Shown piece by piece: positions 1 through 11,009 of a stretch of DNA of 64,000 bases (position 1 is the stretch's first letter; each line of letters starts with the position of its first letter). The notes beneath the pieces were generated by a model that had not been told where the DNA came from, ran no database searches, and was given only the letters and a program-made list of their open reading frames with translations. Origin of the DNA: Fomitopsis serialis (lineage: Eukaryota > Basidiomycota > Agaricomycetes > Polyporales > Fomitopsidaceae). The position numbers and the translations under genes were made by a program. Where the stretch lies: the NCBI RefSeq assembly GCF_022376445.1, contig NW_025955074.1, positions 1-64,000 on the forward strand, in the 5' to 3' direction.

Positions 1-102
1 GGGTCTAGCAAAACGAAGTTAGCTGTCAAAAGGCAGTAGGCTTACAAGATCTCTGAGGTAGCGAGTCAGATTCGAACAGTAAGTAGGAGAGTGCGTACGC
101 AC

Positions 103-457
103 GGCCACTCATGTACTTCACCTGTGCAGCGACGCAGATGACCACACTGTGTGACGGCAGGCTATCCATCAGCGCGCGTCGCCGCGTCTCGTACTCTTGC
201 GAGGCCATTCCAGGGACCAGCTCTCCATCCTTGACTGTGTTGCAAATGTAAGCCATTTCCTCCCGGTTCGATATTGCAAACGCACCAAGGTGGGGATGAG
301 ACGGGGTTAGCGGCTGTCCATATATTGTCGGCTTTAGCGCGACATTGGCTAGTTGTGTCGCTTCCGTCGCGTATAGTCTATGATTTCGACGGCATTGTCT
401 TGTGAAGGTCTGTGCACTACGAGCAGCGCTGCCGACGATGAGGGGGCGGAGAGACAT
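103..457 (-). CDS. Aminopeptidase P / Icp55-like protein, 5' exon only (partial)
   Basis: The first ~118 codons of a gene that runs leftwards out of the window. The N-terminus is rich in Arg, Ser and Ala with almost no acidic residues, as expected of a mitochondrial presequence. It is followed by YGQPLTPSHPHL, ELVPGM, EYETRRRALMDSLP and the phrase VKYMSG. These match my memory of the N-terminal creatinase-like domain of Icp55/XPNPEP3, the intermediate-cleaving peptidase that trims matrix proteins after presequence removal. The exon seems to end at a GTGCGT donor just after VKYMSG. The metal-binding catalytic domain would lie outside the window, so activity cannot be judged. It could also be a captured fragment, because I could not find a convincing next exon in the last ~100 bases before the edge. 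Start chosen at the only ATG that gives a presequence. Confidence 0.6.
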
Positions 458-1101
458 GCAGGTCGCCCGCCACGGCCCACGGCGTCGGCGATTCGGTTCA
501 CACAGGCGCCTGAGGACGTTCCTTCGCCCAGACCAAGTTCAAGTTACGGTACGCTTTCCTCACAGCGTCATACAGATTCAACACTATGCACGCACTACCC
601 AGAAAGATGTTACAGCTCGTTCTATATTGTTGGACCCCTCGCCGAACAGTGTGTACAAGCGGTAGCATCGAGGGCGAACAAGCTCAAAATTTGAAGCCGA
701 GGTACGTGCGCGCGTGTCGCTTGAGAACAAAGCCAGACGAAGGCCCGACGCCCTCCGCTTGTGCACGCATTTTCGGGCGGCGGTCTAGCAATATGGAATT
801 AGCTGTCGCAACCCTACTTGATATTCCTGGTCATCCCTGTCGACTAACTTAGGACTTCCGTAGCACCTCACGTACTCAGTATCGGCCATGTCTCGCGTGC
901 ATGCGTCAAGACGGTCACAATCACGCCGTGCAGACATCTTCATATGGTGGCCTTCGACTCCTACATCTGAAATTATGGCTTGTGCGCTGTTGTGCATCAT
1001 GATTGTGATGAGCTTTAGTGTCGTAATGACATACTCTGTATAGGCTTCAGCTCGGACATTGTTGGTTCCGTCACGGGCAGTACTCTAGTCCGCTGGATCA
1101 A
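458..1101. other. Intergenic region between the Icp55-like exon and the HNH-like gene
   Basis: No convincing coding sequence. Bases ~781-807 resemble bases 1-27 (both contain ggtctagcaa...tagctgtc), an imperfect direct repeat flanking the Icp55-like exon; its meaning is unknown. As the flanking genes point away from each other, this would hold both promoters. Confidence 0.4.
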
Positions 1102-2206
1102 CATGATCTCCCGCCTTGGTGGGGTCGACGTAATGGAGGTCAAACGTGTCTCGTGGCGACGCAAACGCCCTTTTAGCTTCCGTCCCGAACCTCTCGAAAC
1201 TATCCCGATCTCCGATGTTCTAGGCCCCGGAGACTATGGTTGTTACTACATGGGTAGGTACATTCATTCATGCACTTGAAAGTTCTTGGCCGCTTACCAT
1301 GGTCAGATCGGCGATCCTTCATTCCCTATTCCCTTCCCTTCAATGCCTCCTACTCTGTCGTATCGCTCGAAAAAAAGAAGCAGATGTTTATTAAAATGAC
1401 ACCAACACCCGGCAGTGCCGAGAGCTTGGAATTGGTGAGGCCCTCAGAATACGAGTCATCTCGTTAGCCGCTTATTATGAGATCACCCAGTACAACATAC
1501 CAGATACACTCCGCGATCAAGCTTCTGCGCGTGACGAGGGCAAGTGTATCTTTACACAATCCGAGTCGGGAAGTAGCCCTGTAGATGTGCATTGGATTTA
1601 TCCCCCGGCATGGTCCGCTACGTGCGTTTTCTTATCAGACTCTGCGTGGCAATAACTACTCACGACAGCTTTAGATCACAACCCTGGGAGTAGAGAGATC
1701 AAAGCTCTTACTCAGAGCCAAAGGTTTCCAGGACGTCGACAATTTGGCGACTATGCGAAGCGATATCTACAAACTGTGGCACTCGAATGCGTTCAGCGTC
1801 GATGTAGATGTGAGTCGTTCGTTACATCTTCACTCAGAGGCTCCCACTCAACCGAGGTTTGCTAATGAGCCGCCAGGGCGAGTACCGAGTCCGAATATTT
1901 GACGCAGCGGCCATAGGCTGCGGCCTGCCTTCTCGCCTTGAGAAAATCCCGGCGGGGACCAAGTCAGGCGACTTCTTCCGTGAACACTTTCGTCACACCT
2001 TGTGTGTTCACTTCGTTGGCGGTGACATTACTGCCGACTATTCACATCGGCAAGTCCAGGCATTTCTCGAGGAGATGGGCCTTGACGAGTTTGACGGGGA
2101 AGCTACGATTGAGGATATCAATCTCGAGGACGAGAGATGGCAAACAGTCATCGGACAGGAGATCCTTGAGGACGTGATGGAGAAAAAGCTGAGCGGCCTA
2201 CAGTGA
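1102..2206 (+). pseudogene. HNH nuclease-like protein of the basidiomycete-expanded family, broken
   Basis: Recognisable blocks in order: an upstream segment (from ~1102) ending GPGDYGCYYMG; a block at ~1430-1650 with IPDTLRDQASARDEGKCIFT and VDVHWIYPPAW, the HNH-type core; a block at ~1720-1809 with NLATMRSDIYKLWHSNAF; and a last exon from 1877 (after an acceptor at 1875-1876) with CGLPSRL, FFREHFRHTLCVHFVGGD and DERWQTVIGQ, ending at the stop at 2206. This order is that of a large Agaricomycete family of HNH-domain proteins of unknown role, known to me from memory. The intron at 1810-1876 has good GTGAGT and AG ends. However, the HNH block runs into an in-frame TAA at 1653-1655 and continues into the next block only after a further frame change near 1720. 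I therefore call it a pseudogene; an unusual intron removing both lesions is not excluded, but no candidate keeps the frame. Confidence 0.55.
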
Positions 2207-2265
2207 TCGGACATATAGGTCGTCGAAAGCAAGGGCTGAGATAGTCCTACAATGTGGGTTTGTTG

Positions 2266-4920
2266 TTTTTTTTTTTTTTTTTTTTTGATTCCTTTTATTG
2301 TCCGCGAGGGCCTAGCCCTATGTAGACAAGACTCTGGCTCTACGAGTAAGTACGGGTATGTTCTATAAGGATCAGGCTGAGCATGAGCTCATCGCCGAAG
2401 CGAGAGCTTGAGGTTGTAAAGTAGGAGAGTGGAGTGGAGTGGGGTGTCGAGGCAGTGACCGTAGCAGTAGTGTGTTTGTACAGTAGCAGAAGACGCGGGC
2501 GCAATAAGATCGGGGTTGGGTCTATATACGAGTTGAGTCTATGTATGAAGGAAGTGGACTCCCGCCCGGGAGACGACACACGTTCGATATGGCTAACAGA
2601 CTGGACGAGCGGTCTGGCTCAAAGCGGGGCGCGAACGAGGTGCACGGGGCTGACTGTTGCAACCTGCCGCCCTCAGGTGCGACCCGGCATCGCAACGCTC
2701 GTCCCGGCTCCTACTGTGACCGTCGCAGGCACTGTTCGCTTTCTCTCTGGCGCATCGGTAGAGTCGGGTGTATAGTACAATGGAGCTCGGGCCTGTAGTA
2801 AGGTAATCTAGTAGGGTCATGCGGAACGAAGAGAGGGGAGGGAGGTGGGTCAGTCGGCGAGACCGAGGTCGCCATAGGTGGCCGCGAAGCGGCCTGTTGC
2901 GTGGATGTACCGGAAGAGAAGTCGAATGGCTTGGGGATGGGTGAGGAGTGTTTGGATAGAGTTCGCGGCCGGTCCGAGGGTGAAAGCGAGCTGTGCACGT
3001 TGTTCGTCGTACGACGGGCACTCCAATAAGTAGTGGTGTACCGTCTCTCGTGCGAGGTGACATGTGGGGCATGTGGGCGAGTCCGCTTTCGTGATCTTGT
3101 GGAGGTGGGCTTGTAAGGGGACATGTTTGGTGCGTAGCTGGATGAGGAGGCTGGCGTGCCTTCGAGGAAGAGAGTTCATTAGTTTGATATAGCGTTTAGA
3201 AGGGAGATCCGGGTCAATGCGATCCATCTTTGTGGAGCGCGCCGAGCGCTTCCATTCGTCTCGCGCTGCGCTGGCGAACTGCTCAGCGAGCATTTGTCTT
3301 ACCTTCGAGAGGCTGGCGGGGAGGGGCTCTGATAGGCATCTCGGGAGGAGGGCAGGGGAGCTGCCCTCTCCTCGCGCCGCCTTCTTCGCCTCTTGGTCAG
3401 CGCGTTCATTGCCTGGGATGTCGCGATGGCCAGGAACCCAGCGTAGCGTGAGTTTGACGCCGGGATGGCGATGCAGTAGGGTGTCGATCTCGTGAAGGAG
3501 CATGTCGATGAGGTAATGGGCGGGGTGCGGCTTCCGGTTTTGCACAGCAAGGAGGCAAGCGGTGTTGTCGGCGGCACAGGAAGTGGCCCTCGCACTGATC
3601 TCCTGTATGAGGAGGTGAGCCGCTAGGATTAGGCCCACGATCTCCGCTTCGTAGACTGTATGTCGAGCTGCCGAGCCGAGATGGTAGCGGAGGACTTGGG
3701 GTTCTCTAGTACTTGGCCTGTAAAGTACTGCAGACGCGCCTACTCCGTTGTCAATGTCGGACCCGTCTGTGTAGACCCGGTAGCCCGGCCTACGGGCCCA
3801 GGTTTTCTCGTTTACAGCTGCGTCTTCTTTGTTGTCGGCAATGTAGACCATAAAAGGCGGGGTCCACCCAGGAGGGAGTCTGACCGCCGCGATTGTTTCG
3901 ATGTCGTGCGGAAGGAGACGGTATGCCTCGAGTATTTCGTGGAGTGGACTCTTCCGGCGCTTCACCGGTGTAGACGCGCGAAGGACGTGGGCATGTAGTG
4001 GGTGCGTCGGAGGGAGTGCACAGAGGCGGGTGGCCTCGCGCGCGATGATTCTGTCAACGAGAAGGTGAAAGGGAGGGAGGTTCAGGTGAGCTTCAAGGAC
4101 ATCCGTGGCCGTAGTCCGCATTGCTCCCGTGATGAGAATGCAAGCTTGTCGATGTATTCGGGCTAGTTTCCGGATCTTACCGACAGAGCCGTAGGTGCGT
4201 TTGCGACCTTCGATTTCGCGCTGGGGGGTGATCCAAATACTTGCGGCGTAGAGCATAGCGGGGAGGAGCATCTGCTTATAAAGAGTGAGCACGTTTCGTG
4301 ACGCTAATCCGTTCTTGGGACGCGCTAGGCGTCCGAACTGTTGCAGCCAGACTGTGCCTTTCCGCAGAGCGTACTCGGTGTGCTGCTTAAAAGAGAGCTT
4401 GTTGTCAACATTAACTCCTAGGAACTTTACCACATCAGTCGGTGTGACGTCTCCATCTCTTAGCTCCAGAACGGGGCCTAGGTCGCCGCCTTTGAGGCGA
4501 GGGTCTGCGTGGAGGAGGGCGAGCTTGTTCAGTGCAAACCTGGAGTTGCGTGTGCGTGACCAGTTTGTTGCGCCACCTCGGCGGTCCATGTAGTTACGGA
4601 GCTTGCTTGACGTCTCGTCGAGGTCTTTGCCAACAGCTAGGACACTTACGTCGTCGATGAACCCGAGGGCCGCCACCTTTTGGGCGGCGTCGGCACATTC
4701 GAGGAGTACGAGGTTGTATATCTTGTAGAGTAGGACGGAGAGGGGGCATCCTTGATCAATGCCACTAAAGATCTCGAAGAGGTGGGAGACGAAGTCGTCG
4801 AAGCTGAGGCGGCACACCAAGCAGCGCTTTCTCACCGATCCTCATCCTACAGCCGACGCGCAGTCTCGCGGAACACCATCGCATGAGCCGACGGCGGCCG
4901 ACGTGTCGGCTTGTACGATG
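2266..4920 (-). mobile_element. 5'-truncated LINE (non-LTR retrotransposon, Tad-like with RNase H)
   Basis: A minus-strand LINE. The plus-strand run of 21 T at 2266-2286 is its poly(A) tail; about 10 nt inside it the minus strand reads AATAAA, a polyadenylation signal. The coding part (2850-4835) holds the end of a reverse transcriptase, RNase H and a C-terminal zinc knuckle. Endonuclease, ORF1 and the N-terminal half of the reverse transcriptase are missing. The element stops at 4920, where copia element 1 begins, so it was either 5'-truncated at insertion or cut by later rearrangement. No target duplication can be tested because the 5' flank is lost. It sits ~60 bp downstream of the HNH-like pseudogene. 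Confidence 0.8.
2850..4835 (-). pseudogene. LINE ORF2 remnant: reverse transcriptase C-terminus, RNase H, zinc knuckle
   Basis: 661 codons open. Near the start comes GIDQGCPLS (RT motif B) and FIDDVSVLAVG (motif C, FIDD in place of the commoner FADD). The thumb-like segment follows. RNase H shows its four acidic/histidine blocks: YTDGSDIDNGVGASA, YEAEIVGLILA, CAADNTACLLAV and WVPGHRDIPGNERAD. The C-terminus has CPTCH...VHHYLLEC, the Cys-Cys-His-Cys knuckle usual in fungal and insect LINEs. Upstream of 4835 an in-frame stop lies within ~10 nt and motifs 1-A of the RT cannot be found, so this is a dead fragment, not a functional ORF2. The first codon is arbitrary. Confidence 0.8.
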
Positions 4921-5421
4921 TGTTGAACTTCCGACTTTCCAGTGTTATCTTATCTTATCAGTTACGTACATATATGGACTTGTGTTCTGCGATGTAGTAT
5001 TACATACATTCTTTTGATGGACTCTGTCTGGACTCATCTTGTGACTCGCTCCAGACCGATCTACACTGTTCCAGACTTATTCTGGATCATTCCACTCCCT
5101 TCCGGCATGTTCCATGACCTTCCAGTACATTCCTTGATCACATGGACGCTTATGCATATCCCTATCTCTGGAGTTAAGGCTTACTCATTTCCCTAAAACT
5201 CGGACTTAGTGATTACTGATCTGCTTACTGATGTAGCATGTGATCAGTCCCAGACATGTATATATACTAGGGTGATTCCCCCCTAATGGATAACGATCTC
5301 TCCTCTCTTCTGCCTGCCTAGCATCAGAGTCTTCCCTCTGGGATAGGTCTGTTCACTCCACTCTACTGTCCTTCACTTCCACTGGCCTAACAAGCCCTTC
5401 TAAACCTCTTTCACTTCAACA
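4921..5421 (+). repeat. 5' LTR of copia element 1
   Basis: 501 bp, TGTTGAAC...TTCAACA. By eye it is identical to the 3' LTR except for one A missing near the left end (TGTTGAACTT versus TGTTGAAACTT). The last base, 5421, abuts the primer-binding site with no spacer. A TATATATACT stretch around 5257-5268 is a candidate TATA box. Confidence 0.93.
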
Positions 5422-5435
5422 GGTTATGAGCCCCG
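5422..5435 (+). promoter_or_regulatory. Primer-binding site, half-molecule initiator tRNA-Met type (copia 1)
   Basis: GGTTATGAGCCCCG. Its complement contains CTCATAA, the anticodon loop of initiator tRNA-Met, with part of the anticodon stem. Drosophila copia is known to be primed by a tRNAiMet fragment binding the same internal region rather than the 3' CCA end. The same 14 bases occur at the equivalent place in copia element 2. Confidence 0.8.
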
Positions 5436-5550
5436 CGCTCTGATCGTTTATATCACCTGTACCTTTTGCGCAACCAAAGCCCAACTCTTGAAAGAGTGAG
5501 TTGGCATATTTTGTCCTTATTTGGACTACTGTTTAGCCGCTCTGTGACAA

Positions 5551-6357
5551 GTGCCCAAAGCCTTGTCCAAGCGCATTTCCAGGGTAGCTCGCAAGAGCAA
5601 TTACGAAGTTTTTCCACCGTCTCGTCGTGAGAGATACGACGTAGGCGACGCCGACACTAGCGCTGTTGCTGAGCGTCATCAGCGTTTATACGGTCATCTA
5701 CCCATCGATCGCCAGATCGATATCATCCTCACTCCTACCCCGCGCCCTCGCCGTCCCACCTATCGTCGCCCTGACACCTCTCGTCCCCCGAAGGCGTCCT
5801 GTCGCAAGACCCTTGAGCAGCAGCTTGAGGAGCTCCAGTTGAAGGCAGACGACTCTAGGGCACTCCTTGAAGCTCGACGTGCGGAGTACGCTGCTACGCT
5901 TGCCGCTGAAACCGCCGCCAAAGAAGCTGCCAAGGCTTCCCTTATCGCACGCATCGAAGGCGTACCTCTTCCCCTTCCTATCACAGCCCTTAAGCCGTTT
6001 GACGCCGACTTCAAGAAGAAGTCTCAGACGGAGAAGGCCGCCATCCTCACGAAGCGTCTCTTCGCCGTTCAGAAGCGCCTTCACCCTCTCTTCACCCACA
6101 AGCTGCGCGACACTGTTCGCTGGTCACTCACCGACAACCTCAACGCTTTTGGACGTCGGTTCAATTGGGTCTGTTCTCACTTTGAGACAGAGGGTCATTC
6201 GTGGTCGCACGACGCGCTCAACGACGTCAAGCTTGTCTGCGAGCTGATTGGGAAGATCTCCTTCAAGGAGCTTAGCAAGAACCTTTCTAAGGTTACTAGG
6301 GAAGTTGGGGACTTGCACAAGGGCAATCACTTGGCTTGGGTAGACAAGTATTTGTAG
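5551..6357 (+). CDS. Extra ORF between 5' LTR and gag of copia 1, unknown function
   Basis: 268 aa from an ATG to a TAG, in the position where a copia element normally starts gag. I do not recognise it. The N-terminal ~90 residues are basic and proline-rich (RRPTYRRPDTSRPPK). Residues ~88-135 are Glu/Lys/Ala-rich with heptad-like leucines (LEQQLEELQLKADDSRALLE), a likely coiled coil. The C-terminal ~120 residues look globular (LRDTVRWSLTDNLNAFGRRF, WVDKYL at the end). There is no zinc knuckle and no protease motif. The next ORF, with the true gag, lies in the same frame but behind two stops (6355-6357 and 6400-6402). A TTTTTCAG acceptor ends at 6399, but using it restores the TGA or another frame, so splicing to gag is not supported. 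It may be a second structural protein, an RNA-binding protein or a captured host segment. Confidence 0.6.
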   Translation: MPKALSKRISRVARKSNYEVFPPSRRERYDVGDADTSAVAERHQRLYGHLPIDRQIDIILTPTPRPRRPTYRRPDTSRPPKASCRKTLEQQLEELQLKADDSRALLEARRAEYAATLAAETAAKEAAKASLIARIEGVPLPLPITALKPFDADFKKKSQTEKAAILTKRLFAVQKRLHPLFTHKLRDTVRWSLTDNLNAFGRRFNWVCSHFETEGHSWSHDALNDVKLVCELIGKISFKELSKNLSKVTREVGDLHKGNHLAWVDKYL

Positions 6358-6414
6358 TCGCGTCACAAATTTTATCTTTGTTCCTGGAATATTTTTCAGT
6401 GAAGCATCACAACT

Positions 6415-9400
6415 GTGGCAACGTCTCAAGAGGAGACATTTGCAGAGACTCAGGTCTCTTCAGGCGAAGAGTCAGACGACTCATACGATTGTTCAAACCA
6501 CTACCATCTATACGACTACGAGGAGGTTTGCGACGCTCATTATAGAGACGACGATCAAACCTGGTGGAACTGTGATAACACTCATTGTCCAAACCGTTAC
6601 CACACACCATCTGGTGATTTTCCTCGAGGCTTCAAAGCTGGTATCGCTGTCGAAGCTTGGCAAGACAATTTCCTATTCGCCAACGAATTTTCGGAGTCAC
6701 CTCCAAAACCTGAACATTTAATCTCGCTCCCTGAGTCGAGATCTCAAACACCTGAACCGGAGGAATTACCCTTCGAGTTATTTACACCAGAACCTCCTTC
6801 TTCGCCCGACACACAAGGCGAATTTATCCTCTTATCCGCAACCATGGGTGACGTCAAGCCAGACAATATCCCTAAGCTCTCTTCAGCGTCTCAATACGCT
6901 GACTGGTCTGCCGCTATGCGCGGTTATTTAATATTCATAGAGGCCTGGCCCGCTGTTATTGCAACAGTAACTACCGACACAGAGTACAAGAAACAGAATG
7001 CCCGTGCTCAGGGTGTTCTATTTATGCGGACTGATCGCTCGATGCATCATTTGCTCGAGGGATCTAGTGGTGAACTCAAGACCGCTAAGGAAATGTGGGC
7101 GGCCCTTAAGACAGCCTTTGGTACACCCGACACGGCATTCGTCTGGAGTCTCTTCCAGTCGGTGATCAAGTCTCCGGAGATGTCTGATTCCAAACCTCTG
7201 CAGGATCAGATCAACAAGCTGGTTACTCGGCTTAAGGAGATTACGGCTGGTGGCATAACTCTCGGTGAATCGACCCAGGCTCTTCTCCTTCTGTCGAAGG
7301 TGCCTGAATCCTATCAATCGATGATCTCTGCGCTCATGGCGACGCAGAACATCAAGGATCTCAAGGTCGACTCTGTTCAGTCGAAGATTCTTGCCGAAGA
7401 ATCTCTCCGCCGGTCTGGTATGGGACAGTCTGCGTCCAAGACATCCCAGGTCAAGCACAAGTCATCGGGTCCCTGTGGTCACTGCGGTGGAAATCACGGC
7501 AGTGAGAATTGTTGGACAAAGTACCCGCATTTGCGCCCCCAAAATAAGGGTGGCGGCAAGGGGAAAAAGGACAACAAGGGCAAAGGCAAAGGGAAGAATA
7601 AGGGCAAGGGCAATGGTAACGGACAATCTGGTTCTGGTTCCTCCAACGCTGCTACTACTTCAGACTCCACAAATGTTGTAACTGTAGAATCCTCCGTGTC
7701 GTCTTCAGCTAATACTATGACTGCTTCCTGGTATACTGCGGGTCACTCCGCTTCTGGAAGAATGACTGACTGGATTATGGATTCTGGTGCGTCGAAGACA
7801 ATCACCAACGACATGGCTGATTTTTGGGACTATACTCCTTACGAGGAACCCATGATTTTTGGTACAGCCGGCAAGTCTAAGATTGCAGCTTATGGAGAAG
7901 GGACCATCAAAGGTGTTGTGCACGTTGAAGGGAAACATGTTAAAGCAACTATTACAAATGTTGCTTACATCCCTGCCGCATCTGGTCGCCTATTTTCTAC
8001 TGGTGTTATTGAGCAATCAGGTTTTACCCTAGTTCAGGGAGGAGGTCGTATGGTCATCTATGACCAACCTATTTCGCAAGGTCGAGTCTGTGGTAACATG
8101 ATCATGGAGGCACACCATAAGCCTTCAATAATCTCTATATGTTGTACCTAGACATTTTGACACCGCAATCGGCAAAGTCTACAGACAAGTCGAATTTTCG
8201 TCTCTGGCATGAACGCTTCGGACATTCGTCTGAAGATGTTATTCGTCAGATTCCCAAGCACACTAAGGGTGTGGATTCCATTGGTGCCAAGGATACTTCT
8301 TCTCCTTGTGCAGGGTGTCAGTGGGGCAAGTCTCATCGCGCTCCATTTCCCCATCGGCTAAACGTGCTACAAAGCCCCTTGAGCTCATTCATACTGATGA
8401 GGACGGTCCTATGCGTACCACTGCAATAGGTGGATGGCGTTATTTCATCAGCTTTCTTGACGACTATACTGGTCTTGGTCGTGCCTATTATCTCAAGCAC
8501 AAGAACGATTCGATCCAAGCGTTCGATGACTTCAAGGCATGGGCTGAGAACCAAACAGATGAAAAAATCAAGGCTGTACGCTCGGATCGTGGGGGGGAAT
8601 ATACGTCTGCTGCTTTTACCGAACATTTGCGCAAATTTGGTATTGAACATCAGTTCACAATGCCGTACTCTCCTCAACAGAATGGGAGAGCTGAGCGCTG
8701 GAATCGGACCATTGTTGAGAAGGCTATGTCTATGCTGCATCATGCTGGACTAAGCCATGGTTTTTGGCAATTGGCTGTGGACACTGCGGTTCATATTTAT
8801 AATCGGCAACCTATGCGACGCCTTAACTGGCAATGCCCCATTACTCTCTGGAATGGCACAATTCCGGACATTTCATACTTTAGGATTTTTGGGTGCAAGG
8901 CATTTGTGCATGTGCAGAAAGAACAGAGATCTGGGAAGCTCGACAAGAAGGCTGTTGAGATGATCTTTGTAGGCTATGAAGTTGGTTCCAAAGGGTATCG
9001 TTTCTGGAACCCGGCTACTCGAAGTATTGTTGTGTCTCGTGATGTGACCTTCGATGAAGAGACATTTCCTGCACGAAAGGACTTAGGCAATAATCCGAAA
9101 TCCCTGGATGAGCCGTTTGATGAACCTCCTGAGGATGCCAACTCAGAGGATTTAGATTTTGAGGATATTCCTATCCCTGTTCCTGTCCCGCCGGAACATG
9201 AACCTGAAGAACATCAGGAGCCAGTGGGAGATAATCCGCAACAGCAACCTGATCCAGTAGCTCCTCCGCAACCTCAGTATGAGCGTCCTCGCCGTCAAGG
9301 TGCTGGACAGAACCCTCAGAGGAATAGAGACAATGCCTATGGTGACGAGCCACCAGCAAGTATTGACCGTCGTACTGATAGTCAAGGCCGTCAACAACCT

Positions 9401-10998
9401 GAGGCTGAAACTGCTCAATTTATACGGATGCTGGCGGAAGCAAACCATGGTCTTCCCCAAAGTCATAAGGAAGCCATGGAATCTCACGACCATGATAAAT
9501 GGCTCGCTGCTGAAGGTTCTGAGTACAAGTCACTCATGGACAATAAGACTTGGGTTCTAGTTCCACGGCCTAAAAACCGGAAGGTTGTCAAGTGCCGTTG
9601 GGTTTATGCGATTAAGCACGATGGTCGCTATAAAGCACGTGTTGTCGCAAAGGGATTTACCCAAGTATGGGGTCAAGATTAACTGAGACTTTCTCTCCGG
9701 TTGCACGGTTTGAATCTGTACGCTACTTGTTGGCACATGCAGCCCTTGAAGATTGGGAGATAGAGTCTATGGATGTCAAGACGGCATTCCTTAACGGTGA
9801 CCTTGACGAGGAAATCTACATGGAACAACCCGAAGGATGGGTTGTACCTGGCAAGGAGAACTTTGTCTGTCTTCTCAAGAAGGCAATTTATGGATTAAAG
9901 CAAGCTTCTCGTCAATGGAATGCTAAGATCCACAAGTCTCTCCTAGACTTAGGGTTTAAACGGACTTATTCGGATGCTGGAATTTATGTCTTCTCCCGGG
10001 ACTCTGACGGACACACCTGCCTAATCATATTGTATGTCGACGACTTGCTCATCATGGGTGACTCGAAATTGTTTATCGACAACATCAAGCAGAAGTTGTC
10101 CTTAGAGTATCAGATGACAGATCTGGGTGCTGTTCAGCGATTCCTTGGTCTTAGAATACGTCGAGAGCGTACTACACGTCTCATCTACGTTGATCAGGAA
10201 GACTATATTGAGTCAGTTTTGGAGAGGTTTCAGATGTCCAACTGCAAGCCTGCACGGACACCTCTTCCCGCTGGAGCAGACCTAGAGAAGAATCCAGACA
10301 CAGCATCTGAGGTTTTCCGTACCCGCTACCAGAGCATTATTGGCAGCATCATGTATGCTATGCTCGGTACTCGTCCAGACATTTCTTTCGCGGTCACACG
10401 TCTGGCAAAGTATTCTTCAAACCCATCCAAAGAGCATATGCGGTTAGCCTACTATGTCCTAAGATATCTTCAAGGGACTAAGGAACTCGCTCTCTGTTAT
10501 GACGGAGGCTCGAATTCTGGTCTGATTGCCTATTCAGACTCTGACTGGGGTGAAGATCACGATGATAGGCACTCTACAAGTGGCTTTACTTTCCTTATGG
10601 CCAATTGTGTCGTTTCTTGGGTGTCAAGACGTCAACCGACGGTATCTTTGTCTTCAACTGAAGCAGAGTATAAGGCCAGCTCTGACTGCTGTCGTCAGAT
10701 GGCCTGGCTACGTCATTTTGGAGAAGAACTGGGAGATAATATGTCTCATCCAACTCCGCTTTGTCTTGACAACCAAGGCAACATTTTCCTTGCGGTGAAC
10801 CCTGCTGTGGATCGCCGCACCAAGCATATAGAAATCCGTTATCACTATATTCGGGAGTTCTACGAACGTGGAGAAATGGAGATCTACTACGTCGCAAGTG
10901 AAGACCAACTTGCTGATGCCTTGACCAAGAATGTTCCATTCAGTGGAATTGAGAAATTCAGGTCTTCAGTTGGCATGATGAGATACTTGACATCTTGA
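6415..10998 (+). pseudogene. Gag-Pol polyprotein of copia element 1, three frame breaks
   Basis: The likely Gag start is ATG 6844 (ACCATGG context); the frame is open upstream to 6403. Gag carries SASQYADWSAAMRGYL and a C-terminal CGHCGGNHGSENC knuckle, one residue shorter than the usual CX2CX4HX4C. Protease: WIMDSGASKTI. Frame 1 stops at 8149-8151; the pre-integrase HHCC block (LWHERFGH...CAGCQWGKSH) continues in frame 3 from ~8126. The integrase core (HTDEDGP, SDRGGEYTS, PQQNGRAER) is in frame 2 from ~8350. The reverse transcriptase (DVKTAFLNGDL, LYVDDLLIMG) and RNase H (AYSDSDWGED, SSTEAEYKA, RTKHIEIRYHYIREF) are back in frame 1 from ~9680, after a break in the conserved VAKGFTQV-SPVAR region. 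All catalytic motifs are otherwise present. Breaks of one base each, with almost identical LTRs, mean either very recent damage or sequencing errors. Confidence 0.88.
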
Positions 10999-11009
10999 AC
11001 AAGTGGGAG

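Noticed and set aside
2266..2286. T-run as a simple-sequence repeat or gene terminator
   Set aside because: It lies at the 3' end of a minus-strand LINE with an AATAAA-type signal just inside it, so it is the element's poly(A) tail.
6354..6399. Intron joining the extra copia 1 ORF to gag
   Set aside because: The TTTTTCAG acceptor is good, but the available GT donors leave a TGA or the wrong frame.
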